Origin: Clostridia bacterium
GTDB lineage: Bacteria > Bacillota_A > Clostridia > Oscillospirales > CAG-272
NCBI GenBank assembly: GCA_017630995.1
Contig: JAGBUD010000010.1
Span: forward strand, 1 to 7,811
DNA: 7,811 nt
Reading direction: 5' to 3'
Positions within the stretch are counted from its first letter, which is position 1; each line of letters starts with the position of its first letter. Below, in pieces: positions 7,559 through 7,811 of the stretch. A program made the position numbers and the translations under genes. The notes under the pieces are model-generated. The model made no database searches. It was not told where the DNA came from and saw nothing but the letters and a program-made list of their open reading frames with translations.

Positions 7559-7706
7559 GTTATGAGGCTCGCCTTGCTCGCCGTTATGAGTTTGCTACGC
7601 AAACGTTATGATATGATTGCCCATCAAATCTTAAGCTTTGCGGAGCCAATCATAACAATGCGTAGCATTTCATAACTCATAACTTGCCCGCAAGGGCAAT
7701 CATAAC
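7559..7706. repeat. Mirror-arranged GTTATGA(G/T) octamer array with small hairpins
   Basis: Forward copies are at 7559-7566, 7583-7590 and 7605-7612. Reverse-complement copies, with core CATAAC, are at 7649-7656, 7669-7676 (one mismatch), 7676-7683 and 7699-7706. Between them are GTTTGC-TAC-GCAAAC (7590-7604), AATGC-GTA-GCATT (7657-7669) and TTGCCC-GCAA-GGGCAA (7684-7699), the last with a GNRA-type tetraloop. TGCTACGCA (7593-7601) recurs inverted as TGCGTAGCA (7659-7667). The inner pairs share a centre near 7630, close to CTTAAG (7630-7635). This is far more order than chance would give; the function is unknown. Confidence 0.8.
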
Positions 7707-7708
7707 TT

Positions 7709-7739
7709 AGCGTGATTTGTCCGTTCAGGACATCACGCT
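7709..7739. repeat. Long hairpin next to the right end of the spacer
   Basis: AGCGTGA (7709-7715) pairs with TCACGCT (7733-7739). TGTCC (7718-7722) pairs with GGACA (7728-7732) around a GTTCA loop, leaving a two-base TT bulge. For the minus-strand gene this is the first strong hairpin after its stop codon, but no T-run follows directly, so it is not called a terminator. Its right arm also belongs to the terminal inverted repeat. Confidence 0.75.
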
Positions 7740-7761
7740 CAATTCTCGCTGTTTTGTTTGT

Positions 7762-7811
7762 TTATCCGTAAATCTCGTTTGCGTTGTTGTAGAAAATATC
7801 TTCAATCTGAC
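7762..7811 (-). CDS. C-terminal fragment of a convergent gene, possibly an amidohydrolase-family protein
   Basis: On the minus strand one frame reads QIEDIFYNNANEIYG and ends at TAA (complement of 7762-7764); the rest of the gene lies outside the window. The other two frames are less protein-like or contain a stop. An I-F-Y-x-N-A-x-x-I-Y-G ending resembles the last helix of metal-dependent amidohydrolases (Amidohydro_2 type), where a phrase like I-L-Y-x-N-A-x-x-L-x-G closes the barrel. Fifteen residues are too few for a firm family call. The gene converges on yugP, with the palindromic spacer between them. Confidence 0.55.
   Translation of the reverse strand, partial: QIEDIFYNNANEIYG

Larger units (their letters stand above)
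7374..7765. repeat. Palindromic intergenic element with interrupted terminal inverted repeats (MITE/BIME-like candidate)
   Basis: The 384-base gap between two convergent genes holds no credible gene. Its left end reads ATAAAC-g-CAGCGAGAAT-GCGTGATG (7374-7398). The right end, read on the other strand, is ATAAAC, eight bases, CAGCGAGAAT, three bases, GCGTGATG (7765-7731). Shared blocks of 6, 10 and 8 bases therefore match in the same order. The ATAAAC blocks contain the stop codons of both genes. Inside lie at least eight hairpins and an octamer array, listed separately. No target-site duplication and no transposase are visible. Non-autonomous element, local duplication, or dense convergent terminator region are the possible readings. 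Confidence 0.6.

Noticed and set aside
7566..7582. Candidate hairpin GGC...GCC between the first two octamers.
   Set aside because: Only three outer pairs and two inner pairs form, with two mismatches between them, so it is weaker than the other hairpins in the array.
7559..7706. Repeats with spacers that might suggest a CRISPR array.
   Set aside because: Repeats are only eight bases, face both directions, and the spacers are short hairpins. No cas gene is present.
7378..7761. tRNA or other standard RNA gene in the spacer.
   Set aside because: No cloverleaf arms, T-loop GTTC-A-A-T-C pattern in place, or CCA-type end could be aligned; the GTTCA at 7723-7727 is just a hairpin loop.

Overview
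The window looks like part of the chromosome of a low-to-mid-GC Clostridia-type Firmicute, probably an uncultured gut or rumen lineage. The reasons are the strong AGGAG-type ribosome binding sites, a YugP-type zinc metallopeptidase, AT-rich promoters, and a carbohydrate cluster whose enzymes lack signal peptides. This is inference from gene style; no taxonomic marker gene is present.

Layout: bases 1-189 are the 3' end of an AraC-family regulator, closed by an intrinsic terminator (201-238). A sigma-70-type promoter (261-288) then drives a tight three-gene operon. The first gene (327-1502) encodes a FucP-like MFS sugar transporter. The second (1522-4098) encodes an 858-residue cytoplasmic TIM-barrel glycosidase of GH106-like type. 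The third (4111-6552) encodes an 813-residue protein with GH94/GH36-type phosphorylase architecture. Gaps are 19 and 12 bases. After an AT-rich gap with its own near-consensus promoter (6574-6602) comes yugP (6640-7377). A 384-base spacer (7378-7761) follows, and the last 50 bases are the 3' end of a convergent minus-strand gene whose C-terminus resembles amidohydrolases.

How the genes may work together (inference): the AraC protein senses a sugar, the MFS protein imports a short oligosaccharide or glycoside intact, and the two enzymes split it in the cytoplasm. One would act by hydrolysis (GH106-like) and the other by phosphorolysis (GH94-like), giving a sugar 1-phosphate. The substrate cannot be read from the sequence. 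The phosphorylase-like protein keeps the general-acid and phosphate-site motifs but differs from cellobiose phosphorylases near the sugar site, so a new specificity is plausible.

The most unusual DNA is the spacer between the two convergent genes. Its ends form an interrupted inverted repeat that includes both stop codons. Inside are a perfect 20-base palindrome with competing hairpins, a terminator-like hairpin, and seven copies of GTTATGA(G/T) arranged as three forward then four reversed around one centre, with small perfect hairpins between them. It may be a non-autonomous palindromic (MITE- or BIME-like) element.
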